Of a DNA stretch of 64,000 nucleotides, positions 54,744 to 63,007 are shown piece after piece (within the stretch, counting starts at the first letter, position 1; each line of letters begins with the position of its first letter). Location: the NCBI GenBank assembly GCA_964418585.1, contig CAYQMG010000188.1:1-64000 (forward strand), written 5' to 3'. The notes beneath the pieces are model-generated. The model saw only the letters and a list, made by a program, of their open reading frames with translations. It was not told where the DNA came from and made no database searches. The stretch comes from JAJRTE01 sp964418585. GTDB taxonomy: Bacteria > Myxococcota_A > UBA796 > JAJRTE01. Position numbers and translations under genes: made by a program.

Positions 54744-55471
54744 GTGCGCACCTCTCGAGTCAGTTCCAGATACCGTTCCCTGAACGTGCCCAGGTCGAGA
54801 TCCGCCACCGGCGCCTCGTACACGATACGTCCGGCAACCTGGACAGCAACCCGATGGCTCAGCTCCAGTCCTTGTTCCAGATTGTGCGTGGTGAGCACCA
54901 GCGTCCGCGTCCCGTCTGCAAGTTCGCGGAGCAAGCGTGTGAATCGGTCCGACGCCTGCGTGTCCAATCCAGTGTAGGGCTCGTCCAGCAGCAGAATCGG
55001 CGGGTCGTGCAAGATGGCTCGAGCAATCGCCAACCGCTGGGCCATCCCTCTCGAGTAGGTCTGGACCGGTGCGTCCGCTCGGGAGGTCAGAGCCACCCGG
55101 TCCAGAACCGCCTCGATGCGAGCCTGCGGGTCGGGTACATCGAACAGTCGTGCGAAAAACGCCAGATTCTCGCGACCGGTCAGGGAAGGGTAGAGCATGG
55201 TCAGGTGTGAGATGACTCCAACTTTGCGCCGAAGATCCGCTCCGTAGTCCTCCACCAGACGCCCCTCGACACGAATCTCCCCGGCCGTGGGACGCACCAG
55301 TTGGGCAAGAATCCGAATCAGGGTCGTCTTCCCTGCACCGTTCGGACCGAACAGGGTCAGGAGTTGCCCGCGAAACACCCGAAGGTCAATCCCCTCGAGC
55401 GCCCACCGGTGCCCGAATCGCTTCCTGACGCCGGTCAATTCGATGACCGGAACGTTTTCTGGCTGTTCCAT
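54740..55471 (-). CDS. ccmA: Heme exporter ATP-binding protein CcmA
   Basis: 243 residues. Walker A is FGPNGAGKTT (residues 41-50), the signature YSRGMAQRLAIARAI is a CcmA-like variant of LSGGQ, and Walker B is PPILLLDEPYTGLD, followed by LTTHN. The short length and neighbours ccmB and ccmF identify it as the CcmA subunit and not a general ABC ATPase. Confidence 0.92.
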   Translation of the reverse strand: MEQPENVPVIELTGVRKRFGHRWALEGIDLRVFRGQLLTLFGPNGAGKTTLIRILAQLVRPTAGEIRVEGRLVEDYGADLRRKVGVISHLTMLYPSLTGRENLAFFARLFDVPDPQARIEAVLDRVALTSRADAPVQTYSRGMAQRLAIARAILHDPPILLLDEPYTGLDTQASDRFTRLLRELADGTRTLVLTTHNLEQGLELSHRVAVQVAGRIVYEAPVADLDLGTFRERYLELTREVRT

Positions 55472-55483
55472 GGACCGCCACCG

Positions 55484-56977
55484 TCACTTCGTCCGTTGCT
55501 TGACCCGGGCTCCACAGTAGGCACAGAACCGGTCCGCTCCATCCAGGGGCTTCCCACACTGGGTGCAGAAACGGGGGATGTCCTCGTCATCCTCGGTCCC
55601 TTGCGCCCCACCCCCGGTCTCCAGCCGGTCGAGCGCTTCCATCGCCTTCATCGCGGCCTGCTTGTGCTCGGCCCGAAGCCGGTGGTAGTCTTTTTCGTCG
55701 AGTTTGCCGCTTTCGAAGTCAAAATCCAGGTCGGCTGCAGCCAACAAATGGCGGTCCCGTTCCTGTTCCAGAATCCGGCGCCGGGACTCGAGGTCCGTGG
55801 CGCGGGAAGGGAGCGGGGAGGGTGAGCGGCGCAGGAGGGGCCAGCCCACAAACGCACTCAATCCCACTGCCATCAACAAGGCGACCACGAAAGTCGTGCT
55901 TCCCCCGCCAGTACGAGTGCTGTCCCCACCGCTCTGAGTTCCTGCGGCTTCCACGCGGAAGGTGAGCGCTTCCCCTGGAGCGAACGGACCGCCGTGGTAG
56001 CGCAGGAATTCCGTGCCGCGCATCTCGAGCCGCTCTGCCGTACCCAGCACCGGACTGTTGATCTGCAGGGATGACTTTCGAACGAAGATGTCGAAGGCGT
56101 CAATGGGCATATCCATCTGGCGTTGGAACGTCCATCCAGTTGCAGGGGAGACGTAGTAGGAAACGAGCACCTGGTTGGTATCCGGAAAAATGGGGCCACC
56201 GTAGTAAAGGATCCCATTGCCCAGGGAGACCAGGTCTGTTTGGAGTCCCTGGACCGACTCGAGTCTGGAGACGCCGGACGGTAGGTTGAGGACCAGAGTC
56301 ACGGTGCCTTCGGCGCTACCCACCAGTGTGCGTTTTTCCGGGTTCTCCAGCATCAGCATCTCGGTAACCAGCACCCGACCGTTCTGGTCGTCCACATCGA
56401 GGATCACGTGCATGCCCGAAACGCGGCACTTGCCCGGTGCCGGTCCCGAGGGATAAACCGGGATCGACACCTCAACTCGAGACTTCTCGTCAGGAAAGGT
56501 CACGGGAGAAGTGGCGTACCGCGCTCCCTGGAAAATCACGCTGGCAAAATAGGCCGTGGTACCACCCGTGGCAAGACGCTCGAACGTGAATTCTCCCTCC
56601 CCGTCGGTCTGCGTCCGCCGCTCGTCCACCACCTTGCCATCCTGCACCACGCCCAGCAGTACCTCGAGACCCTCGATGACCGCCTCGGTAGCGCCTCGCA
56701 CCTCCACGTGACCCTCGAGCACGCCGTCTCCAGATGTCGAGGCGGCTGCATTCGTCCCGCCGGTGTCAAACAACGACTCGAGGCCGGCCACGGTCGCCGC
56801 CGGCGGTGCTTCGCCCGGAAGCGCAGCAGCAGAGGCCGCCGGTCCCGGCTCCTGTTCGGCCTTTGCAGCCTGCCCGGCAGACTTCTTCATGCCCGGGTAG
56901 GCCAGTCCGCGCGAACCCACTCCGAGCAAACACAATGCCAGGGTGAGCATGCCAACTCGTATCCAGGAATGCCTCAT
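55484..56977 (-). CDS. Secreted membrane protein with C-terminal zinc ribbon in the ccm operon
   Basis: 497 residues from ATG 56977, in an ATGA overlap with the ccmF stop. A signal segment (VGMLTLALCLLGVGSRGLA) leads into a carboxypeptidase-regulatory-like beta domain (about 85-170) and a second beta domain. A membrane helix near 370 (FVVALLMAVGLSAFVGWPLL) is followed by a cytoplasmic helix (RRRILEQERDRHLLAAADLD, LDEKDYHRLRAEHKQAAM) like that of CcmI. It ends with a zinc ribbon of four cysteines (FCTQCGKPL and RFCAYCGARV). Its place between ccmF and ccmA suggests a role in apocytochrome handling, but this is inference. Confidence 0.75.
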   Translation of the reverse strand: MRHSWIRVGMLTLALCLLGVGSRGLAYPGMKKSAGQAAKAEQEPGPAASAAALPGEAPPAATVAGLESLFDTGGTNAAASTSGDGVLEGHVEVRGATEAVIEGLEVLLGVVQDGKVVDERRTQTDGEGEFTFERLATGGTTAYFASVIFQGARYATSPVTFPDEKSRVEVSIPVYPSGPAPGKCRVSGMHVILDVDDQNGRVLVTEMLMLENPEKRTLVGSAEGTVTLVLNLPSGVSRLESVQGLQTDLVSLGNGILYYGGPIFPDTNQVLVSYYVSPATGWTFQRQMDMPIDAFDIFVRKSSLQINSPVLGTAERLEMRGTEFLRYHGGPFAPGEALTFRVEAAGTQSGGDSTRTGGGSTTFVVALLMAVGLSAFVGWPLLRRSPSPLPSRATDLESRRRILEQERDRHLLAAADLDFDFESGKLDEKDYHRLRAEHKQAAMKAMEALDRLETGGGAQGTEDDEDIPRFCTQCGKPLDGADRFCAYCGARVKQRTK

Positions 56978-58962
56978 TTTGCCCCCCGCCGCTCCGCAAC
57001 CGTCGGCCCCATGGCCACCAAGGTCCCCAGCACCAGCAGGCCGCTCCCAAGCCAGACCCACGCCACCAGGGGGTTGATCTTGATTTTCACCACCGCCGTC
57101 CCGTCTTCCTCGAGAGACACCAGGATGAGGTAGAGGTCCTCGAGCAACGTGGACCGGATAGCAACCTCGGTGGTGTTCTGTTCTTCCCGGAAGTAGAATC
57201 GTCGTTGGAGTCCATAAGAGCCAACCTTACGTCCGTCGCGGGATACGTCCATGGTGAGTTCCACCCCGGCAAAGGTGGCGCGCGAGATGTCCTTTTGCCC
57301 CGAATAGGTGAGGTCGTAGTGGCCGGCGTGTATGGTCTCACCCGGCTTCACCACATGTTGCGACTCCGTGTTGAACGCATTGCCCGCAAACCCCACGAAC
57401 ATGGCAACCACGCCCAGATGCACCAGGTACCCCCCGTATCGGCGACCGTTGACCCGGAGCAGATCCAGCAGTGCTCGAACGTATCCCACGCCCCGGTGCT
57501 TACGCCGCGCCCGCGCGCCCTTGTGGAATTCCATCGCGACCACAGCGGTGACGAATGCGCCCGACCAGACAGTCAACAGCGCGTACCGGTGAGGGGCAAT
57601 CTCGATCGGGTCAAACCCCCAACGGAGGTAGGCAATCAGCACGAATACCCCCGTGAGCACGACCGAGATTACAATGGGAGCCGCAAAGTTCCGCTTCAGG
57701 TTCGCCGCCGTCGCCTTTCTCCAGGCAATGGCGGGACAGATCCCGGTAAGGATCAAGATCAGGATACCCAGCGGGATGTTCAGAGTATTGAAATAGGGGC
57801 CTCGGAACGTGGTGGCCACACCGGTGAGTGCTCTGGAGATCGGTTCTCCAAACGTTCCCACAAGCATGACTACGAGTACCGCAATCAGTAACCAGTTGTT
57901 GTAGACGAAGCTGGCTTCCTTGCTCAGGATCCCGTCGATCTCCGCACGGCCCTTCAGCGCAGGGATGCGCATGAAGAAGGGGACCAGAAAATAGATCAGG
58001 ATCACGCCCATGAAGGCGACGAAAAACCACCCGATCGAAGATGCTGCAAAGCTGTGAACGCTCTGTACGAATCCGGAACGGGTGAGGAACGTACCCAGGA
58101 TGGACAGGAAGAAGGTGAGGAACACGAGGATCATGTTCCAGATCTTGAGCATGTTCCGTCGTTCCTGGAGCATGGCGGAGTGGAGGAACGCCGTGGCGGT
58201 CAACCAGGGGAGAAGCGACGCATTTTCGACCGGGTCCCATGCCCAGTATCCGCCCCAGCCGAGTTCGACGTAGGCCCACCAGGCGCCGAGCATGATACCG
58301 ATGGAAAGGAAGAGCCATGCGAGCAAGGTGAGACGGCGGGTGACCCGCAGCCATGCGTCGTCGAGTCGGTTGGTGATCAGGGCGGCCATGGCGAAAGCGA
58401 ATGGGATGGCGCAGCCGACGTAGCCAAGGTAGAGGGTGGGCGGGTGGAAGGCCATGCCGGGGTTCTGGAGCTGGGGGTTCATTCCGCGCCCGTCAGCGGG
58501 GATGAATCCTGGAACCATTTCGAATGGTCCAGAAACGAAGATCTGGATGAAGAGGAAGAACGCCTGGACTCCGGAAAGCGTCACGATGACCCACGGAATG
58601 AGTTCCTGGACGCGGTCGCGGTTGCGGTACACGGCAAAGGAGGTGAACCCGGCGAGCACCAGGGACCAGAAGGTGAGGGAACCTTCCATTCCGGCCCACA
58701 ACCCGGTCGCTGCATAGAGTCGGGGCAATACGCGGCTGGAATGACCTGCCACGTACTTGAGCGAGAAGTCGTTGGTCAGGAACGCGTGGACGAGCAATCC
58801 CGCGGCCACCAACAAAATCAGGAAAGTCGCATGGGTGGCCCGGACCGCGCTTTCATGGAGACGCGCTTCGCGTGTGCGAACCCCGGCCACGGCTGCAGCC
58901 CCCGCGTAGATGGTCAGTATCAAGGCGAACCAGAGCAGGTAGTACCCCAGATGGGCATTCAT
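56974..58962 (-). CDS. ccmF: Cytochrome c heme lyase subunit CcmF
   Basis: 662 residues from ATG 58962; the ribosome site is weak and an ATG at 59019 is possible. Many membrane helices are present. The tryptophan-rich heme-handling motif is WGGYWAWDPVENASLLPWL, and MNPQLQNPGMAFHPPTLYLG is another family block. CcmF with CcmH or an equivalent attaches heme to apocytochrome c in the periplasm. The length is at the high end of the family range. It follows ccmE by 57 bases. Confidence 0.95.
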   Translation of the reverse strand: MNAHLGYYLLWFALILTIYAGAAAVAGVRTREARLHESAVRATHATFLILLVAAGLLVHAFLTNDFSLKYVAGHSSRVLPRLYAATGLWAGMEGSLTFWSLVLAGFTSFAVYRNRDRVQELIPWVIVTLSGVQAFFLFIQIFVSGPFEMVPGFIPADGRGMNPQLQNPGMAFHPPTLYLGYVGCAIPFAFAMAALITNRLDDAWLRVTRRLTLLAWLFLSIGIMLGAWWAYVELGWGGYWAWDPVENASLLPWLTATAFLHSAMLQERRNMLKIWNMILVFLTFFLSILGTFLTRSGFVQSVHSFAASSIGWFFVAFMGVILIYFLVPFFMRIPALKGRAEIDGILSKEASFVYNNWLLIAVLVVMLVGTFGEPISRALTGVATTFRGPYFNTLNIPLGILILILTGICPAIAWRKATAANLKRNFAAPIVISVVLTGVFVLIAYLRWGFDPIEIAPHRYALLTVWSGAFVTAVVAMEFHKGARARRKHRGVGYVRALLDLLRVNGRRYGGYLVHLGVVAMFVGFAGNAFNTESQHVVKPGETIHAGHYDLTYSGQKDISRATFAGVELTMDVSRDGRKVGSYGLQRRFYFREEQNTTEVAIRSTLLEDLYLILVSLEEDGTAVVKIKINPLVAWVWLGSGLLVLGTLVAMGPTVAERRGAK

Positions 58963-59019
58963 CAGGCAACTCGTGTTCCAGCGTGTGAACGTTGTGGGGA
59001 GGCCGTCAGGCCGCTGCAA

Positions 59020-59454
59020 TCATTGCGAAGACCCGCCCGGCGTCCCCTCTGCGGCTTCGTACTTGGTGGGACACTTGGTCATCAGGGTCTCTGCCACGAA
59101 TACACCGTCTGCACCGAATCGGCCTTCGACGACGACGTTGGCATTGTCCTTGAACAGGTCGGAAACGTCAAGTCGTGTAAGAACGACCGGAATCGAATGG
59201 GTGCCGTCCGTGAGGTCGAACCGGATTTCCATCCGTTTCAGGTCCCGCTCTATCGTTCCAGGAGCCACCATGCCATTGAGGCGGAGTCCCTGCCCCGGCT
59301 CGATGCTCCCTTGTTGTCGAGCTTGCTCGAACTCGTCCAGCGTGTGGTAGTACTGGAGTGCGCCAATACCTTGGTCCACCACGGACACCAGAAATCCGGC
59401 GAACACCAAAAGGATCAACACGCCGCCGATTACCATGCGTTTCTTGCGAGCCAT
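59020..59454 (-). CDS. ccmE: Heme chaperone CcmE, cysteine (CxxxY) variant
   Basis: 144 residues from ATG 59454, with AGGAG 7 bases upstream. One membrane segment (VIGGVLILLVFAGFLVSVV) is followed by the OB-fold (LRLNGMVAPGTIERD, IPVVLTRLDVSDLFKDNANV, VVEGRFGADGVFVAETL). The usual heme-binding histidine is replaced by cysteine: LMTKCPTKYEA, with C128 and Y132 in the CxxxY pattern. This variant is known from archaea and sulfate-reducing delta-proteobacteria. The gene begins the ccm operon. Confidence 0.93.
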   Translation of the reverse strand: MARKKRMVIGGVLILLVFAGFLVSVVDQGIGALQYYHTLDEFEQARQQGSIEPGQGLRLNGMVAPGTIERDLKRMEIRFDLTDGTHSIPVVLTRLDVSDLFKDNANVVVEGRFGADGVFVAETLMTKCPTKYEAAEGTPGGSSQ

Positions 59455-59520
59455 GGGTACGCTCCTTTGCCTCACCGCACGTCCAGGACACTCGTACGGC
59501 CTCGTGCTCGTCGTGTCCAT

Positions 59521-59548
59521 ATATTAGTCCGGGAGGTCTGCTTGTCAA
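59521..59548 (-). promoter_or_regulatory. Sigma-70-type promoter of the ccm operon
   Basis: Minus strand: TTGACA (59543-59548), a 16-base spacer and TAATAT (59521-59526), about 60 bases before the ccmE start. Confidence 0.6.
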
Positions 59549-59668
59549 ATGCCCTCCCTCGCTCAGCACCACCTCAGGAGACCGGACACACAGACCCGAG
59601 CCCCCCATCGCAGAACCCCATCCTGGCCCCACCGTGCGCTTTTGCGGTACGGTGGGATCGTTTTCGCC

Positions 59669-59696
59669 TTGACCCCGGCCACCGCTTCGTTAAAAC
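59669..59696 (+). promoter_or_regulatory. Possible promoter for pckG
   Basis: TTGACC (59669-59674), a 16-base spacer and TAAAAC (59691-59696). It lies 250 bases before the pckG ATG. The intervening stretch to 59945 shows no gene. Confidence 0.3.
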
Positions 59697-59945
59697 TACC
59701 CGAATGACTTCTTGAAGCCATGACCAGACTCCAGTTCTCCGGGGGATGGGGGCCTGGCATGGGACCAGAAGAACCCTTGCCGGCGTGGGCCGGACATCTT
59801 CACCCCCCGACCCCGGATACCTTGCGGCATGTCGCGCCGATCGCCTACCCGCGAAACCGGGTGACACGACGTGGTGTCGCTTCCAAACCCGGTCGCTCCC
59901 GGCAGACATGTTACAACTTCAAACACCTTCGAGTGGAGGACTCTC

Positions 59946-61904
59946 ATGCTGGAACGAAACAAAGGCGTCGATATCGTGACGGAACTCGGCGGCATCCGCA
60001 CGCTCGACCAGGCCAGAAACCTGTTCCGGGAAAAGATGGATGACCGGCACTTCGCCCGGATCAATCAGATCACCGTCGAAGACGCACTCCTCAAGATCGC
60101 CAACGCCATTGCTTTGTGTGAGCCTGACAATGTGTTCGTCAATACAGGCTCCACCGCAGACAAGCAATTCCTGCGAAGGCTCGCCCTCGAGCGCGGCGAA
60201 GAAGAGAAGCTCCCGATGAAGGATCACACCATCCACTTCGATCTCAAGGAGGAGCAGGGCCGCATCGTGGACCGGACTTTCTACATCGTGAATGAGGACG
60301 AGGCGGTCAGCTCCCTTGCCAAGAGCATGGTACGCGCCAGGGCCATGGAGGAGATCCGTGAGCGGATGAGCGGTATCATGAAAGGCCGCACGATGATTGT
60401 CGGTTTTTATGTCCGCGGTCCTGCGGGTGCCCCGGTTTCGAACCCCGCAATCGAGATCACCAGTTCGGCCTATGTGTGCCACAGCGCGGAGATTCTGTAT
60501 CGGAACGCGTTCACGGACTTCAATTATGAAGTGAAGAATACGGGGCATTTTTACACCAACATCCACAGCGAGGGCGAAAATCGGCCCGAGGACCTCCCCA
60601 ACGCCCGCGTGTTCATGGACCGGAGCCACTGGACCACGTACTCGATGCTCTGCACCTACGCCGGGAACACCCTGCTCATGAAGAAGGGCAACCACCGCTT
60701 CTCCGTGGACAAGGCAGTCTATCTCAATCGCGGGAAGGAGCTGTCCGAGCACATGTTCATCACCGGGATCGAGGGACCTGGCGGACGGGTCACCTGGTTC
60801 GCAGGAGCCGCGCCGAGCGGCTGTGGCAAGACCACCACGGCCATGGCCGGGGACCACTTCGTCGGAGACGACCTGGCCCAGATGTGGATCGCCGACGATG
60901 GTACCGTGCGTTCCGTCAATCCCGAGGCCGGGATCTTCGGAATCGTTCAGGATGTCAACTGGGAAGGCGACCCGCACCTCATGGACCTGCTCCGCAACCA
61001 GCGCACCGAGGTGATCTGGTCGAACGTGCTGATCGACGACAACGGCGTGCCCCGCTGGACCGGTGACGGCGAAGAGGAACCGGAGCACGGACGCAACTTC
61101 CAGGGCGAGTGGACCCGCGGGATGACCGACGCGGATGGCAAGCCGGTCCCCATGTCTCATCCCAACGCCCGGTGCACCGTTTCCGCCAGCGCACTCAAGA
61201 ACTACTCGCCTGAGAACGAAAATCCCGAAGGCGTCATTACCCGGGTCATCACCTACAGCGGTCGCGACAGCGACACGATGCCTCCAGTCTGGGTTGCGCC
61301 CAATTCCGACCACGGCGTCGTGATCGGGGCCTGTATCGTCTCCGCCGCCACCGCCACCGAGGTCGGCGCCAAGGGGGTCAAGCGGGCACCCTGGGCCAAC
61401 GCGCCCTTCATCCCCGGTGCGCTGGGCGACTACATGGACGCCCAGTTCAAGTTCTGGGGCAGCAAGGACATCAAGGAAGAACATCGGCCTGTCATCGCCG
61501 GGCTCAACTACTTCCTCACGCATGAGGCTCGAGGCGGCACCGGCAAGCACCTTCTCGGCGAAAAGCGCGACGTCAAGGCATGGCTTGCCTGGCTCGAGCG
61601 CTATGCCCACGGTGAGGTCAAGGGCATTCGGACGCCCATTGGCGTGATCCCGCGCTACGACGACTTGAAGCGCCTGTTCATGGAGCGCATCAACAAGGAG
61701 TACCCGGAAGACCTCTACACGAAGCAGTTCTCCCTCTACATCGACAACATCCTGGCACGTATCGAACTCCAGATCGGGGCCTACGGCAAGGAGGAGGGCA
61801 TCCCCGCGCGCCTCTTCGAGGTGCTCGAGGAGCAGAAGAAGGGCCTGCTCGAACTCAAGGAAAAGTACGGCCCCGTGGTCGAGCCTCAAAAGCTGGCAGG
61901 CTGA
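59946..61904 (+). CDS. pckG: Phosphoenolpyruvate carboxykinase, GTP-type
   Basis: 652 residues from ATG 59946, with GGAGG about 6 bases upstream; a longer frame from 59871 lacks a site. The enzyme interconverts oxaloacetate and PEP using GTP/GDP. The substrate and metal residues lie around residues 210-300. The nucleotide P-loop is GAAPSGCGKTTTAMAGDH, followed by NPEAGIFGIVQDVNWEGDPH. This P-loop differs from the common PSACGKTN of animal and many bacterial enzymes and resembles archaeal-type members, while keeping the reactive cysteine. It lies alone between the ccm operon and Tad genes. Confidence 0.95.
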   Translation: MLERNKGVDIVTELGGIRTLDQARNLFREKMDDRHFARINQITVEDALLKIANAIALCEPDNVFVNTGSTADKQFLRRLALERGEEEKLPMKDHTIHFDLKEEQGRIVDRTFYIVNEDEAVSSLAKSMVRARAMEEIRERMSGIMKGRTMIVGFYVRGPAGAPVSNPAIEITSSAYVCHSAEILYRNAFTDFNYEVKNTGHFYTNIHSEGENRPEDLPNARVFMDRSHWTTYSMLCTYAGNTLLMKKGNHRFSVDKAVYLNRGKELSEHMFITGIEGPGGRVTWFAGAAPSGCGKTTTAMAGDHFVGDDLAQMWIADDGTVRSVNPEAGIFGIVQDVNWEGDPHLMDLLRNQRTEVIWSNVLIDDNGVPRWTGDGEEEPEHGRNFQGEWTRGMTDADGKPVPMSHPNARCTVSASALKNYSPENENPEGVITRVITYSGRDSDTMPPVWVAPNSDHGVVIGACIVSAATATEVGAKGVKRAPWANAPFIPGALGDYMDAQFKFWGSKDIKEEHRPVIAGLNYFLTHEARGGTGKHLLGEKRDVKAWLAWLERYAHGEVKGIRTPIGVIPRYDDLKRLFMERINKEYPEDLYTKQFSLYIDNILARIELQIGAYGKEEGIPARLFEVLEEQKKGLLELKEKYGPVVEPQKLAG

Positions 61905-61933
61905 TTCCCTCCTTCCGCTCTCCCTTCCGGCGC

Positions 61934-61962
61934 GGGGAAGACCGGCGAGGTCGGTCTTCCCC
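61934..61962 (+). terminator. Terminator-like hairpin after pckG
   Basis: A perfect 11-bp stem GGGGAAGACCG (61934-61944) pairs with CGGTCTTCCCC (61952-61962) across a 7-base loop. No T-run follows, so it may act as a Rho-assisted terminator or mRNA 3'-end stabiliser between the convergent pckG and tadB genes. Confidence 0.6.
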
Positions 61963-62108
61963 ACACGTCCCGTTCCACGACAATCCTTCTCCGGACACGG
62001 GCGGATCCATCGCCTCCCGGACGGTCGCCTCCTGGGCGTGGGCGTACCTGCGCTCCCACGCACCCCGCGTGCGTCAGACCAATCCGACAGTGCCAGCCAG
62101 AGGTCTTC

Positions 62109-62999
62109 CTACACCTCGATGGTGACCACCTTTTTCATGATCAGACCGCCAATTCCTTGCAGCAAGAGCATGACGCCCAGAAGAATGACACCGAGCACCG
62201 TCTGCCACATGCGGGCGATCAAGACAGGATCCATGATGTAGAGGATGGTGCCCAGGATGAAAGGCATGCAAAAGATGATGATCCCCTGCATCACACCCTG
62301 GGCCGTGAGCGCGGCGATCTTTCCTTTCACCTTCTTGCGTTCGCGAATGGTATAGGCAATGGTATCGAACGTCTCCGACAGATTTCCGCCCGTGTCGCGA
62401 AGAATCATGATGGCCGTGACCACAATGCGCACATCCTCCGACCTCATGCGCTTCTCCAGCGCCTCGAGCGATTCGTTGACTCCGCCCCCCAGTTGCTGAT
62501 GACGAAGGACCAGCCCGAACTCCTGCGAGATGGGATTGGGCAACTCCCGGACCACCGTGTCCATCGACTGAATGAAAGAAAGACCCGCCTTGAGCGCGTT
62601 CGACATCAGCGTGAGTGCATCGAGCATCTGCTCGTCGAACTTGGCAACCCTGCGATTCCACATGAACCGCAACACAGTCCGGGGCATGCGCCATCCCAGG
62701 TAGCCGAAAGCCAACACAAAGAGGAAACGGACCAGATTCCAGGCCCAGGTGTACTCCTTGCCGGCGAGCAGCAAGAGAGGGATCATACCGATGGCCACCG
62801 TGGATACCACCACGATCGCCAGACACCGCTTCTTGCTCACGTCGATGAACATGCTGTCAAGCTGTTCCCGAATGTAGTCAGAGTAAATGTCCAGCTTGAT
62901 TCGGACTTGCTCCACAACCGTGTCATACATGCCATAGAAGATCGTGAACACGGCAAGCCCGGTGCACAGCGAGGCGAGCAACCAGAGTAACGAGGTCAT
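62109..62999 (-). CDS. tadB: Tad/type II secretion F-family membrane protein TadB-like
   Basis: 296 residues, GGAGGG upstream, starting 8 bases after the stop of the cpaF-like gene. Hydrophobic segments lie at both ends (LLWLLASLCTGLAVFTIFYG; VLGVILLGVMLLLQGIGGL), with the T2SS-F cytoplasmic domain between them (FDEQMLDALTLMSNALKAG; LRDTGGNLSETFDTIAYTIR). The protein forms the inner-membrane platform for Tad pilus assembly. A second such gene (tadC) normally follows, but here the next gene is pckG on the other strand. Confidence 0.88.
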   Translation of the reverse strand: MTSLLWLLASLCTGLAVFTIFYGMYDTVVEQVRIKLDIYSDYIREQLDSMFIDVSKKRCLAIVVVSTVAIGMIPLLLLAGKEYTWAWNLVRFLFVLAFGYLGWRMPRTVLRFMWNRRVAKFDEQMLDALTLMSNALKAGLSFIQSMDTVVRELPNPISQEFGLVLRHQQLGGGVNESLEALEKRMRSEDVRIVVTAIMILRDTGGNLSETFDTIAYTIRERKKVKGKIAALTAQGVMQGIIIFCMPFILGTILYIMDPVLIARMWQTVLGVILLGVMLLLQGIGGLIMKKVVTIEV

Positions 63000-63007
63000 C
63001 TTCCCTC

